Notes: generated by a model from the sequence alone, not told the origin. Shown: positions 1 to 6,255, counted from the stretch's first letter. The stretch is DNA of 9,316 nt from Alphaproteobacteria bacterium UBA4588 (GCA_002387605.1 DGJU01000009.1:1-9316); one strand, 5' to 3'. A program made the numbers and translations.

Positions 1-747
1 ATTACCATATGATAGTAACCCGCCCTCAATACGCTCTATTATGCTAGGACATCCTGCCCGCATTTCATGGTCTTTTCCAATATCCCATAGGTCATCCCAC
101 AGGATTGTTCCAAGCGCGGTATCGTGCAGATAAATTTCAAAACCACCTTGCTTTGAAAAACCAGATCGTCCAATCACAAGGTCATGACCCCGCCAGTTAT
201 AATAGCCAAAATTAAAAAATTTAAGTGAACGAATTTCATCACCAAATAATTCCGCCATTACATCGTTAGATTTTGGTCCCTGAATTGCCAAAGGCGATAT
301 ATCTGGCTCATAAATATCAACCTTCATCTGAAGGCCCTCTGCGATGCCAGCAGCCCATAGCGCAATGTCTGAGTCAGCAATGGATAACCAATATTTATCC
401 TTATCAAGACAGAGGATAACGGGGTCATTCAGCATCATGCCCCGACCATCTGTAATGGGTGCGTAATAGCATTTACCTGGCTTTGCATGAGAGATATCGC
501 GCGCGCTTAACTTCATTACAAGTTCATGAGCGTCTGGTCCCGAGATCTGAACTTGGCGTTGTCCCGAAACATCCCATATCTGAACGTGTTTTTTAAGATG
601 TGCGCAATCTTCCTCTAATGAAGCAAAAGACGTTGGGAGAAGCATATGATTATATACTGTATAACTAGACAATTTAGATGCTTCGACTCTCTCTGTAAAA
701 GGAGTTGTACGAATTCGTCTCGATGCAAAAATTGGAAATGCGCCCAT
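1..747 (-). CDS. dmdA: DmdA-type DMSP demethylase (aminomethyltransferase/GcvT family), 3' end cut by window edge
   Basis: The reverse strand reads openly from an ATG at 747 to the window edge, giving 249 residues that start MGAFPIFASRRIRTTPFTER. The family (GcvT fold) uses tetrahydrofolate as methyl acceptor; DmdA demethylates dimethylsulfoniopropionate to methylmercaptopropionate in the cytoplasm. Stretches that I recognise as typical of DmdA rather than glycine-cleavage T-protein are SRRIRTTPF (9-17), YTVYNHMLLPT (29-39), HLKKHVQIWDVSGQRQVQI (50-68), LNDPV (106-110), YWLSIADSD (119-127), LAIQGPKS (153-160), SGFSKQGGFEIYL (195-207) and IERIEGGLLSYGN (237-249). In LNDPV the acidic pair common in GcvT is replaced by ND. 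DmdA is usually about 365-370 residues, so roughly 120 C-terminal residues lie beyond base 1. The start is supported by AAGGA nine bases upstream. It lies downstream of a LysE-type exporter on the same strand. Base composition is about 43% GC by hand count, lower than hflX. A DmdA-like paralogue acting on another methylated substrate cannot be excluded. Confidence 0.85.
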   Translation of the reverse strand, partial: MGAFPIFASRRIRTTPFTERVEASKLSSYTVYNHMLLPTSFASLEEDCAHLKKHVQIWDVSGQRQVQISGPDAHELVMKLSARDISHAKPGKCYYAPITDGRGMMLNDPVILCLDKDKYWLSIADSDIALWAAGIAEGLQMKVDIYEPDISPLAIQGPKSNDVMAELFGDEIRSLKFFNFGYYNWRGHDLVIGRSGFSKQGGFEIYLHDTALGTILWDDLWDIGKDHEMRAGCPSIIERIEGGLLSYGN

Positions 748-756
748 TTACTATTA

Positions 757-761
757 TCCTT
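757..761 (-). promoter_or_regulatory. Ribosome binding site of the dmdA-like gene
   Basis: AAGGA on the minus strand, nine bases before the ATG at 747. It fixes this ATG as the start, in agreement with the SRRIRTTPF N-terminal block that begins nine residues later. Confidence 0.7.
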
Positions 762-768
762 AGCTGAA

Positions 769-825
769 ATTACCCTAATTGTCGGTACGTCTTTCAAGAA
801 TAATTCACTGATAAATTAACGACAA
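769..825 (-). promoter_or_regulatory. Possible promoter(s) of the dmdA-like gene
   Basis: The 123-base gap upstream of dmdA is AT-rich and holds two sigma70-like pairs on the minus strand. One is TTGTCG (825-820), 17 bases, TATTCT (802-797). The other is TTGAAA (797-792), 17 bases, GGTAAT (774-769). The first leaves a leader of about 45 bases; the second would start transcription almost at the ribosome binding site. Each matches only 4-5 of 6 consensus bases per box. They suggest, but do not prove, transcription independent of the upstream exporter gene. Confidence 0.3.
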
Positions 826-870
826 AAACTGTAATTCAAACGTCACTTAAGAAAATAGAAAGCATTACGA

Positions 871-1515
871 TTAGATGATGCGGCTCAGCGATGGTATTGC
901 AATCGAAACAGCGAGAAGCCCTAAAATAATAGCAAAGAGCAGATTTTGGCTCCGCTCATATCTGGCAAGGAATATTGTGACCGCTGGAAGGCTTGCTAGC
1001 ATCACAATGCTGACATACGCAAAGGTATCAATGCCGCCAGCAAGTAACCCCATCAGAATGTGGGTTACAATCGTTTGTTCTGGGCCAAGAAACTGGCTGA
1101 AGAGTGAGAGAAAAAAGACAGCTATTTTAGGATTGAAAACCGCAATAAGAAAGCCGTCACGGAAGCTTTTTAGCAGAATGGCGTCGGTAACATTTTCAGG
1201 ATCATGCGCTGCGTCAGGGCGCGCAGGACGCATCGCAGCCCGAAATAGCCCGAACGCGATATAAAGCAGTAACCCAGACCCAGCAATCTGAGCGTAAGTG
1301 AAAACCTGTTCATGGGTGAGTATCAGAACACTCAGGCCAGTTGCTGATGCAAAAGCATATAACAGAACGCCAAGCCCATGTCCGAGCGCAGCCCGCATGC
1401 CAGCAGCTTTTCCATAATGCGCCACGCATGATAAAACCATTGCCTGACTGGGGCCAGGAGAGAAAGCGCCCATAAGGCAAATGCTAAACAGAGCTAGCCA
1501 GTCAGAAGCGCTCAT
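871..1515 (-). CDS. LysE/RhtB-family amino-acid exporter
   Basis: A 214-residue inner-membrane protein with about six hydrophobic segments (roughly residues 5-28, 44-66, 74-94, 120-142, 150-177 and 189-210). The LysE/RhtB signature is visible: SPGPSQAMV at 19-27 near the end of the first segment, GMRAALGHGLG at 39-49, and an FNPK motif at 127-130 opening the fourth segment. The length is usual for the family. Members export amino acids or their derivatives (lysine, homoserine, threonine, cysteine pathway intermediates) using the proton gradient; the substrate cannot be told from sequence. The ATG at 1515 lies only six bases after the carbonic anhydrase stop, with a weak Shine-Dalgarno (GAG) inside the end of that gene. 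The two are therefore probably cotranscribed and translationally coupled. The polar linker at about 97-112 (RPARPDAAHDPENVTD) is the usual cytoplasmic loop. Confidence 0.85.
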   Translation of the reverse strand: MSASDWLALFSICLMGAFSPGPSQAMVLSCVAHYGKAAGMRAALGHGLGVLLYAFASATGLSVLILTHEQVFTYAQIAGSGLLLYIAFGLFRAAMRPARPDAAHDPENVTDAILLKSFRDGFLIAVFNPKIAVFFLSLFSQFLGPEQTIVTHILMGLLAGGIDTFAYVSIVMLASLPAVTIFLARYERSQNLLFAIILGLLAVSIAIPSLSRII

Positions 1516-1521
1516 AAAAAG

Positions 1522-2163
1522 TTACTCTGATACCGACGGGATCATCTGGGTAAAGCTGCGGTCTGGCGGTGAATGACACCATAATGCGCCGCTATCCATA
1601 TCAAACCACCAGCCATGCAAGGCAAGGCTTCCTTGTTTTTCGCGCTCTGCTAGCCACGGAAAGGTGCGCAGATTATCGAGCGAATTCATGATGGAATGTT
1701 GTTCGACAGCTTTGATATTTTCAAATTTCGGATCGGAACCGCGAAGCTCATCAAGAGCAGGAAGCGCAATTTTTATCCACGGTGTAATAAACTCTCTATC
1801 TTCAGCGGCTTCACCGCGGGCATGTTCGCATAACGCATTCACACCGCCGCAATAGGCATGGCCCAGAATAACAATATCCTCAACGCCAAGGTCGCGCACC
1901 CCGAACTCAATTGCCGCACTAATCCCGTGATATTGGTCATCAGGCTGGTAGGGTGGCACCAGATTGGCAACATTGCGAATGACAAAGAGCTCTCCGGGGC
2001 GTGTGCCAAACAAAATAGCCGGGTCAACGCGAGAATCAGAGCATGAGATAATCATAATTTTTGGATGCTGGCCACGCCGAATGAGGCGTTTAAAGAATGC
2101 TTTATCTTGCCCAAAAAAATCATTCCGGAAGTCTGTAAAACCATCAATCAGTGAGGTAACCAT
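1522..2163 (-). CDS. Beta-class carbonic anhydrase
   Basis: A 213-residue cytoplasmic zinc enzyme interconverting CO2 and bicarbonate. Zinc ligands and the catalytic dyad are visible: CSDSR at 41-45 supplies Cys41 and the Asp43/Arg45 pair, and GHAYCGG at 101-107 supplies His102 and Cys105. Other family blocks are GELFVIRNVANLVPP (57-71) and ISAAIEFGVRDLGVEDIVILGH (81-102). The length matches bacterial beta enzymes of the CynT/Can type. The ATG at 2163 follows AAGGAG at an 11-base spacing. It is the first gene of a minus-strand unit with the LysE-type exporter and is transcribed divergently from the malate/tartrate dehydrogenase. Likely roles are supplying bicarbonate to carboxylases or handling CO2 released by decarboxylation; the choice is inference. 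The cyn operon genes (cyanase) are not present, so I give no gene symbol. Confidence 0.95.
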   Translation of the reverse strand: MVTSLIDGFTDFRNDFFGQDKAFFKRLIRRGQHPKIMIISCSDSRVDPAILFGTRPGELFVIRNVANLVPPYQPDDQYHGISAAIEFGVRDLGVEDIVILGHAYCGGVNALCEHARGEAAEDREFITPWIKIALPALDELRGSDPKFENIKAVEQHSIMNSLDNLRTFPWLAEREKQGSLALHGWWFDMDSGALWCHSPPDRSFTQMIPSVSE

Positions 2164-2174
2164 GAACGTTTTTG

Positions 2175-2180
2175 CTCCTT
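2175..2180 (-). promoter_or_regulatory. Ribosome binding site of the carbonic anhydrase
   Basis: AAGGAG on the minus strand, 11 bases before the ATG at 2163. This is the strongest Shine-Dalgarno in the left half of the window. Confidence 0.7.
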
Positions 2181-2207
2181 ATTTTGCGAAAAAAACAATA
2201 TAAACAT

Positions 2208-2237
2208 ATCATATTCAAAGCAGGCCATCGTTAACAA
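2208..2237 (-). promoter_or_regulatory. Candidate sigma70 promoter for carbonic anhydrase-exporter unit
   Basis: TTGTTA (2237-2232) and TATGAT (2213-2208) on the minus strand are separated by 18 bases, matching 4 of 6 and 5 of 6 consensus bases. Transcription would start near 2201, giving a leader of about 37 bases that contains the AAGGAG. A T-rich run lies between the -10 box and the ribosome binding site. Confidence 0.45.
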
Positions 2238-2292
2238 AGGCGATAAGAAAATCAGATCTTACGCTGGCAAAGTTATCCCTAAAACTTATACG

Positions 2293-2307
2293 AGGTGATT
2301 GTCACCT
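2293..2307. promoter_or_regulatory. Perfect inverted repeat, candidate operator in the divergent region
   Basis: AGGTGA-TTG-TCACCT is a perfect 6+3+6 inverted repeat. It lies 56 bases before the dehydrogenase start and about 130 before the carbonic anhydrase start. The right arm abuts TTAACA (2307-2312), which resembles a -35 box for the dehydrogenase (a fair -10 is hard to find: ACTTAA at 2331-2336 or CTTAAT at 2332-2337). The size and symmetry fit a dimeric repressor or activator such as a GntR- or CRP/FNR-type protein, but no regulator gene is in the window, so the assignment is open. Confidence 0.4.
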
Positions 2308-2363
2308 TAACAAATACGTTGTACCGTCTCACTTAATAAAAATCTAGTTTTGAGCAGAGATAA

Positions 2364-3434
2364 ATGAAAAACAAATATTCAATAGCAGTGATTGCAGGTG
2401 ACGGTATCGGCAAAGAAGTTATGCCTGAAGGACTTCGTGTTCTTGAAACAGTGAGTGCAAAACACGGCATCAATTTGGAATTTACTGAATATCCGTTTTC
2501 GTCTGTTGATTATTATGAAGCTCATGGTCAGATGCTTCCCGATGATTGGAAAGAAACGCTGATAGGTCATGATGCTCTGTTCTTTGGCGCAGTTGGCATG
2601 CCAGACCGCTTGCCAGATCATATTTCATTGTGGGGCTCATTGCTGCAATTCCGCCGTGTGTTTGACCAATATGTAAATTTACGGCCCGTCAAGCTTATGC
2701 CGGGTGTCCCATCACCACTTGCTGGACGCGAGCCGGGTGATATTGATTTTATGATTGTGCGGGAAAACACCGAGGGCGAATATAGCTCTATTGGCGGGCG
2801 TATGTTTGAAGGAACAGACCGCGAATTTGTGGTTCAGGAAACGGTAATGACGCGCACAGGTGTTGACCGTATTCTGCGCTATGCGTTTGAGCTGGCGCAA
2901 TCGCGTGAGGCAAAACATCTCACATCTGCAACGAAATCAAATGGCATTTCTATCTCTATGCCCTATTGGGATGAGCGGGTAGAAAATATGGCAAAAAACT
3001 ACCCTGATATTGATGTTGATAAATATCATATTGATATCCTGACCGCATTTTTTGTGCTGAAGCCAGATATGTTTGACGTTGTTGTAGGCTCTAACCTGTT
3101 TGGGGATATTCTGTCTGATCTTGGGCCGGCTTGCACGGGAACCATTGGCATTGCGCCATCAGGTAATATAAATCCAGAAGGTGATTTTCCGTCACTATTT
3201 GAGCCTGTTCATGGCTCTGCTCCTGATATTGCCGGCATGGGAATTGCCAATCCGATTGGTCAGATATGGGCAGGTGCTATGATGCTAGAACATCTTGGAC
3301 ATAAGCAGGCCGCAGATGAAATTGTTGCTGCGATAGAAGATGTGTTGCCTGATGAGCGTCTCCGGACAGGCGATTTGGGCGGTAAGGCCAATACAATTGA
3401 ATGTGGCAAGGCCATTGCAGAACGCCTGTCATAA
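2364..3434 (+). CDS. dmlA: D-malate/tartrate dehydrogenase (decarboxylating), isocitrate/isopropylmalate dehydrogenase superfamily
   Basis: A 356-residue cytoplasmic enzyme of the beta-decarboxylating dehydrogenase family. It oxidises a (2R)-hydroxy acid such as D-malate or tartrate with NAD+ and divalent metal, releasing CO2 (D-malate to pyruvate). Visible motifs are GDGIG (12-16), the substrate arginines around LQFRR (94-98) and NLRP (105-108), VRENTEGEYSSIGGR (132-146), the catalytic lysine in LTSATKSNG (Lys191), the metal aspartates in YHIDIL (Asp224) and SNLFGDILSDLGPA (Asp248, Asp252), and the NAD-binding loop EPVHGSAPDIAG (280-291). The TEGEYSSIGGR block and the ATKSNGISISMPYWDERV stretch fit the DmlA/TtuC branch rather than LeuB or Icd. 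Substrate preference among D-malate, tartrate and relatives cannot be settled here; ttuC would be an equally fair symbol. The ATG at 2364 has only a weak Shine-Dalgarno (GAG within 2352-2359). A small unknown gene follows 48 bases downstream. Confidence 0.88.
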   Translation: MKNKYSIAVIAGDGIGKEVMPEGLRVLETVSAKHGINLEFTEYPFSSVDYYEAHGQMLPDDWKETLIGHDALFFGAVGMPDRLPDHISLWGSLLQFRRVFDQYVNLRPVKLMPGVPSPLAGREPGDIDFMIVRENTEGEYSSIGGRMFEGTDREFVVQETVMTRTGVDRILRYAFELAQSREAKHLTSATKSNGISISMPYWDERVENMAKNYPDIDVDKYHIDILTAFFVLKPDMFDVVVGSNLFGDILSDLGPACTGTIGIAPSGNINPEGDFPSLFEPVHGSAPDIAGMGIANPIGQIWAGAMMLEHLGHKQAADEIVAAIEDVLPDERLRTGDLGGKANTIECGKAIAERLS

Positions 3435-3482
3435 ATAAACCAGTCTTTTTTCTTTTCCTCTGAATAGCGGAGCATTTTTTCC

Positions 3483-3902
3483 ATGGCAGCACCTGCTAAA
3501 GACGTACCCCCTCTTATTATTGGTCTCAACCAGATTATGACAGATTATGACGGGCAGCTTTCGCTGGCACGCAAAGCTCATCATACAGATGATGTGCTTA
3601 TCCATTGGTCTGTTGAAATGGATGTTGCTGATAAAGGCACACAGACATTCTTTGCGATGATGGCAGTTTGCTGGTCAGATATGGATTCTGAAGATGCGCT
3701 TGATTTGCTCGTGCAACAGGCACCTGAAACGCTGCCGGAAATTTTCTGTTTTATTCCGGCACGTGATTATGGCACAGACGCGTTTGGCGTCTTTATTGCG
3801 GATAACAAGCATGGTGAAATCCTCACCAATGGCATTATCAATGAGATGGTGACACAAGCTAATGTAGAGAAGGCTGTAATTGAAGCTGGCAGTCGCGCCT
3901 AA
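3483..3902 (+). CDS. Unrecognised 139-residue soluble protein downstream of the dehydrogenase
   Basis: I do not recognise this protein. It starts at an ATG with GGAG ten bases upstream, and the reading frame keeps the window's codon style, so I take it as real. There is no signal peptide or membrane segment. The composition is acidic with alternating beta and alpha character: DDVLIHWSVEMDVADKGTQTFFAMMAVCW (36-64), an acidic helix-like stretch DMDSEDALDLLVQQAPETLPEIF (66-88), and a probable small alpha/beta core ending in NGIINEMVTQANVEKAVIE. There are two cysteines, with no metal-binding or nucleotide-binding signature. It sits 48 bases after dmlA on the same strand with no convincing terminator between, so cotranscription is likely. 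Its stop (TAA, 3900-3902) overlaps the stop of the convergent dehydrogenase gene. Any link to hydroxy-acid metabolism rests on position only. Confidence 0.7.
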   Translation: MAAPAKDVPPLIIGLNQIMTDYDGQLSLARKAHHTDDVLIHWSVEMDVADKGTQTFFAMMAVCWSDMDSEDALDLLVQQAPETLPEIFCFIPARDYGTDAFGVFIADNKHGEILTNGIINEMVTQANVEKAVIEAGSRA

Positions 3903-4735
3903 ATATTCACCAAAATCTTATCCAGCATTCGCGATGGTAGTAATCGCTTGAGCGCATACATGATTTTCGTGGCTGTGGTAACACGGTAGCGAATGCGCGG
4001 CACAGTGGCTTCGCAGGCATCAATCACACAATGAGTGACAGCAGATGCATTGAGCTCAAATCTATCCTTTTTCGTCTTCACCGATGTTAAGCGGGGAATA
4101 AGCGTATTTTTGTAGCTATCAGCCATAACGCTATTCTGCCAGTCAATCCAGCGCTCGAAATGCGGCACACTATTTTCCCGGATCCGCGTAGCAATCGGGC
4201 CGGGTTCAATCAGCACAATGGAAATACCGCTGCCATGGCATTCAAGCCTCAGTGTGTCACTAAGACCCTCAAGGGCGAATTTTGTGGCATTATAGGCGCC
4301 GCGAAACCGCAAAGCAGCAAAGCCCAGAACAGACGAATTCTGCAGGATACGTCCCTGACCTTGAGCGCGCATCACTGCCATTGCTTTACGCGATAAATGA
4401 TGCCAGCCAAAGAAGTTTGCTTCGAAAATCTGCCGCAATGCATCGGTTGGCAAATCCTCTACTGCGCCCGGAATGGCATAGGCACCGTTATTGAAAAGCA
4501 CATCAAGCCTGCCGTTGCTGAGTGTCATTGCCCTGTCAAAACCAGCATCAATTGATGTCTCATTTTCATAATCCAGAACAAAGCTGGTAAGGCCTTCTGC
4601 CGTCAGCTTGTCGCAATCAGCTTCTTTTCGGCAGGTCGCAAAAACCTGCCAGCCGCGGTGATGCAAGGCATGGGCGGCATCATAGCCAATACCGCTAGAA
4701 CAGCCTGTTATCAGTATTGATTTAAGCTCACTCAT
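3899..4735 (-). CDS. Short-chain dehydrogenase/reductase (classical SDR)
   Basis: A 278-residue cytoplasmic NAD(P)-dependent oxidoreductase with a Rossmann fold. It shows the cofactor motif TGCSSGIG (10-17), the NNAG-equivalent written here as NNGAY (82-86), and a complete catalytic tetrad Asn107, Ser135 (NSSVLG), Tyr148 and Lys152 (YNATK), with EPGP at 177-180. The C-terminal third is basic (KIMYALKRLLPSRMLDKI). The substrate is unknown. A longer frame opens upstream to 4837, but the ATG at 4735 is chosen because the Rossmann strand begins right there (MSELKSILITG) and the extra 34 residues are low-quality translation of the hflX 3' end. The start overlaps the hflX stop by eight bases (ATGAGTGA), implying translational coupling. 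The stop (TAG, 3901-3899) overlaps the stop of the convergent plus-strand gene. Confidence 0.9.
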   Translation of the reverse strand: MSELKSILITGCSSGIGYDAAHALHHRGWQVFATCRKEADCDKLTAEGLTSFVLDYENETSIDAGFDRAMTLSNGRLDVLFNNGAYAIPGAVEDLPTDALRQIFEANFFGWHHLSRKAMAVMRAQGQGRILQNSSVLGFAALRFRGAYNATKFALEGLSDTLRLECHGSGISIVLIEPGPIATRIRENSVPHFERWIDWQNSVMADSYKNTLIPRLTSVKTKKDRFELNASAVTHCVIDACEATVPRIRYRVTTATKIMYALKRLLPSRMLDKILVNI

Positions 4736-6116
4736 GCTCGGGCCCCACCAGCGGTAGCGTATCTGGCTCAAACAATAGCAGCGCCTCTTTATCGTTACTG
4801 CTGAGATTTGGCCAGCTGCTCTTGAAGCGGGCTTCATCAGCTGCTGACAGCTTTACTGTTATCTGGTGATTGCCATCTTTATCATGCTCACTATGCAATA
4901 CATTGGCATGCTGATAAAGCCAGGCTGATGCGTCTGCATGTTGCGGCGGAATAGAATAAGACTGCAGGTGGTCATGCTCGCCAAGCTTGTCATCAATAAC
5001 CTGTTTCAAGATATCAAGGCCAAACCCAGAGAGCGCAGAGATGACGGTGCCGTCTGAGGGTAGCATGTCTGATGTAATCATCTGGGGCTGGCTTTCGCTG
5101 CCAAACATATCAATATCCGGCGTTACAGCGGCAATATCTGCTTTATTATAGACGTTTATAATGCGTTCTTTCTGGATATCCAGCGACAGGCCAATATCTT
5201 CAAGCACGCTGCGTACGTCTGATGCTTCTTCTTCGAGCAACGGTGATGAGACATCATGTACATGCAAGATGATATCTGCCTGAATGACTTCTTCGAGTGT
5301 GCTCTTGAATGCCTCGATAAGTTCGGTTGGTAGGTCAGAGATAAACCCAACCGTATCAGCAAGGACAATCTCACGGCCTGAGGGCAGCTCCATCCCTCGC
5401 ATCGTTGGATCAAGAGTGGCAAATAACATATCTTTGGACAGCACATTTGCGCCTGTCAGGATATTGAATAGGGTTGATTTTCCAGCATTGGTATAGCCAA
5501 CAAGTGCGATGGTTGAGGTGTTTGAGCGCAGCCTGTTACGGCGCTGAAGATGGCGGGTGCGTTCAACATCATTCAGCTCATGCTTAATCTGTTTTACTTG
5601 GTCTAATAACATCCGCCTATCAAGCTCGATTTGACGCTCGCCAGGACCGCCGAGAAAGCCGCCGCCGCCGCGCTGCCGCTCAAGGTGGGTCCAGCTCCGC
5701 ACAAGCCGGCTTCGCTGAAAGGAAAGGGCGGCAAGCTCAACCTGCAATCGGCCAGCATGAGTTTGCGCGCGGTCTCCAAAAATTTCTAGAATAAGCGCTG
5801 TTCTATCAATGACCTTACATCCCAGCCCTTCTTCAAGATTACGGTGCTGAACAGGTGATAGGGTAGTGTTAATAATGATGAGGGGGTGGTCGAACTCTTC
5901 TGCAAGCTCGGCAATGCGGGCGATAGTGCCTGTCCCAATCAAGGTTGCTGCGCGGACAGTATTAATGGTCAGAATTTCGTGATGAATAATTTCAAGTGAA
6001 ATAGCTTCAGCCAGCCCGATAGCTTCGCCTAGCTTAGTTTCAGCCGAACGCGTCAGGCGCGTGACTTTTTCATTGCGAATAAGCGGTTGAAGGATAAGAG
6101 CGGTATCTAGTTGCAC
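4728..6116 (-). CDS. hflX: GTPase HflX (ribosome-associated)
   Basis: A 462-residue GTPase of the Obg-HflX superfamily, which in studied bacteria binds the 50S subunit and splits stalled or heat-damaged ribosomes. The N-terminal HflX domain includes LSPVQHRNLEE (86-96), DRTALILEIFGDRAQTHAGRLQVELA (104-129) and the glycine-rich GGGGFLGGPGERQIELDRR (150-168). A coiled-coil linker (about 165-195) leads to the G domain: G1 GYTNAGKST (207-215), G2 threonine in ATLDPT, G3 DTVGF (254-258), G4 NKAD (324-327), G5 SAL (360-362). A C-terminal domain ends in a Glu/Pro-rich tail. It is somewhat longer than the 426-residue E. coli protein. The start is a GTG at 6116; it is the first standard start codon after an in-frame TGA (6146-6144). 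GGAA nine bases upstream is a weak Shine-Dalgarno. It overlaps the following SDR gene. No hfq lies next to it, unlike the common alphaproteobacterial hfq-hflX order; htpG is divergent instead. Confidence 0.95.
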   Translation of the reverse strand: MQLDTALILQPLIRNEKVTRLTRSAETKLGEAIGLAEAISLEIIHHEILTINTVRAATLIGTGTIARIAELAEEFDHPLIIINTTLSPVQHRNLEEGLGCKVIDRTALILEIFGDRAQTHAGRLQVELAALSFQRSRLVRSWTHLERQRGGGGFLGGPGERQIELDRRMLLDQVKQIKHELNDVERTRHLQRRNRLRSNTSTIALVGYTNAGKSTLFNILTGANVLSKDMLFATLDPTMRGMELPSGREIVLADTVGFISDLPTELIEAFKSTLEEVIQADIILHVHDVSSPLLEEEASDVRSVLEDIGLSLDIQKERIINVYNKADIAAVTPDIDMFGSESQPQMITSDMLPSDGTVISALSGFGLDILKQVIDDKLGEHDHLQSYSIPPQHADASAWLYQHANVLHSEHDKDGNHQITVKLSAADEARFKSSWPNLSSNDKEALLLFEPDTLPLVGPEHE

Positions 6117-6139
6117 AACATCATTTTCCGCTGCTTCAT
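6107..6139 (-). CDS. Possible 10-codon leader ORF overlapping the hflX start
   Basis: ATG at 6139 opens a ten-codon frame (MKQRKMMLCN) ending at TAG 6109-6107, ten bases inside hflX in the +1 frame relative to hflX. It is preceded by AAGGA (6154-6150) at a ten-base spacing, a better Shine-Dalgarno than that of the hflX GTG. It may couple ribosome loading to hflX, or be fortuitous. An alternative reading is that the AAGGA serves a rare ATA start (6143-6141) in the hflX frame, six bases away. Nothing in the sequence settles this. Confidence 0.3.
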   Translation of the reverse strand: MKQRKMMLCN

Positions 6140-6149
6140 CTATTCAAAA

Positions 6150-6154
6150 TCCTT
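6150..6154 (-). promoter_or_regulatory. Shine-Dalgarno upstream of hflX leader ORF
   Basis: AAGGA on the minus strand, ten bases before the leader ATG at 6139 and 33 bases before the hflX GTG. It is too far to serve the GTG directly, which is why the hflX start is uncertain. Confidence 0.45.
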
Positions 6155-6226
6155 ATTAAGTGCCTCTGCTGATATCAGATATAGGCCGTGTTCACCTGCT
6201 TGACCAGCTTTTGGTTATGTTCTCAT

Positions 6227-6255
6227 CTTGACAGGTAGAAACAGTCTCCCCACAT
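6227..6255 (+). promoter_or_regulatory. Candidate RpoH (heat-shock) promoter of htpG
   Basis: CTTGAC (6227-6232) and CCCCACAT (6248-6255) are separated by 15 bases. They resemble the sigma32 elements CTTGAA and CCCCATNT at a permitted spacing. Transcription would begin near 6262, giving a leader of about 37 bases. htpG is a classic member of the heat-shock regulon. A sigma70 reading of the same site (TTGACA, 17 bases, CACATA) has a very poor -10 box. Confidence 0.6.

Noticed and set aside
615..797. 60-residue minus-strand ORF at the dmdA start
   Set aside because: It overlaps the dmdA N-terminus in another frame; the dmdA frame has the conserved DmdA blocks and its own AAGGA.
875..1264. 129-residue plus-strand ORF opposite the exporter gene
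   Set aside because: It is the antisense shadow of a clear LysE-family gene, is rich in Arg, Ser and Ala, and shows no motif.
1843..1863. GHAYCGG instead of GHSxCGG in the carbonic anhydrase as a defect
   Set aside because: Alanine at this position is common in bacterial beta enzymes, and all zinc ligands are intact.
4736..4837. Upstream extension of the short-chain dehydrogenase by 34 residues
   Set aside because: The extra residues are read out of frame from the hflX 3' end, and the Rossmann fold starts directly at MSELKSILITG; the 8-base ATG/TGA overlap is a normal coupled start.
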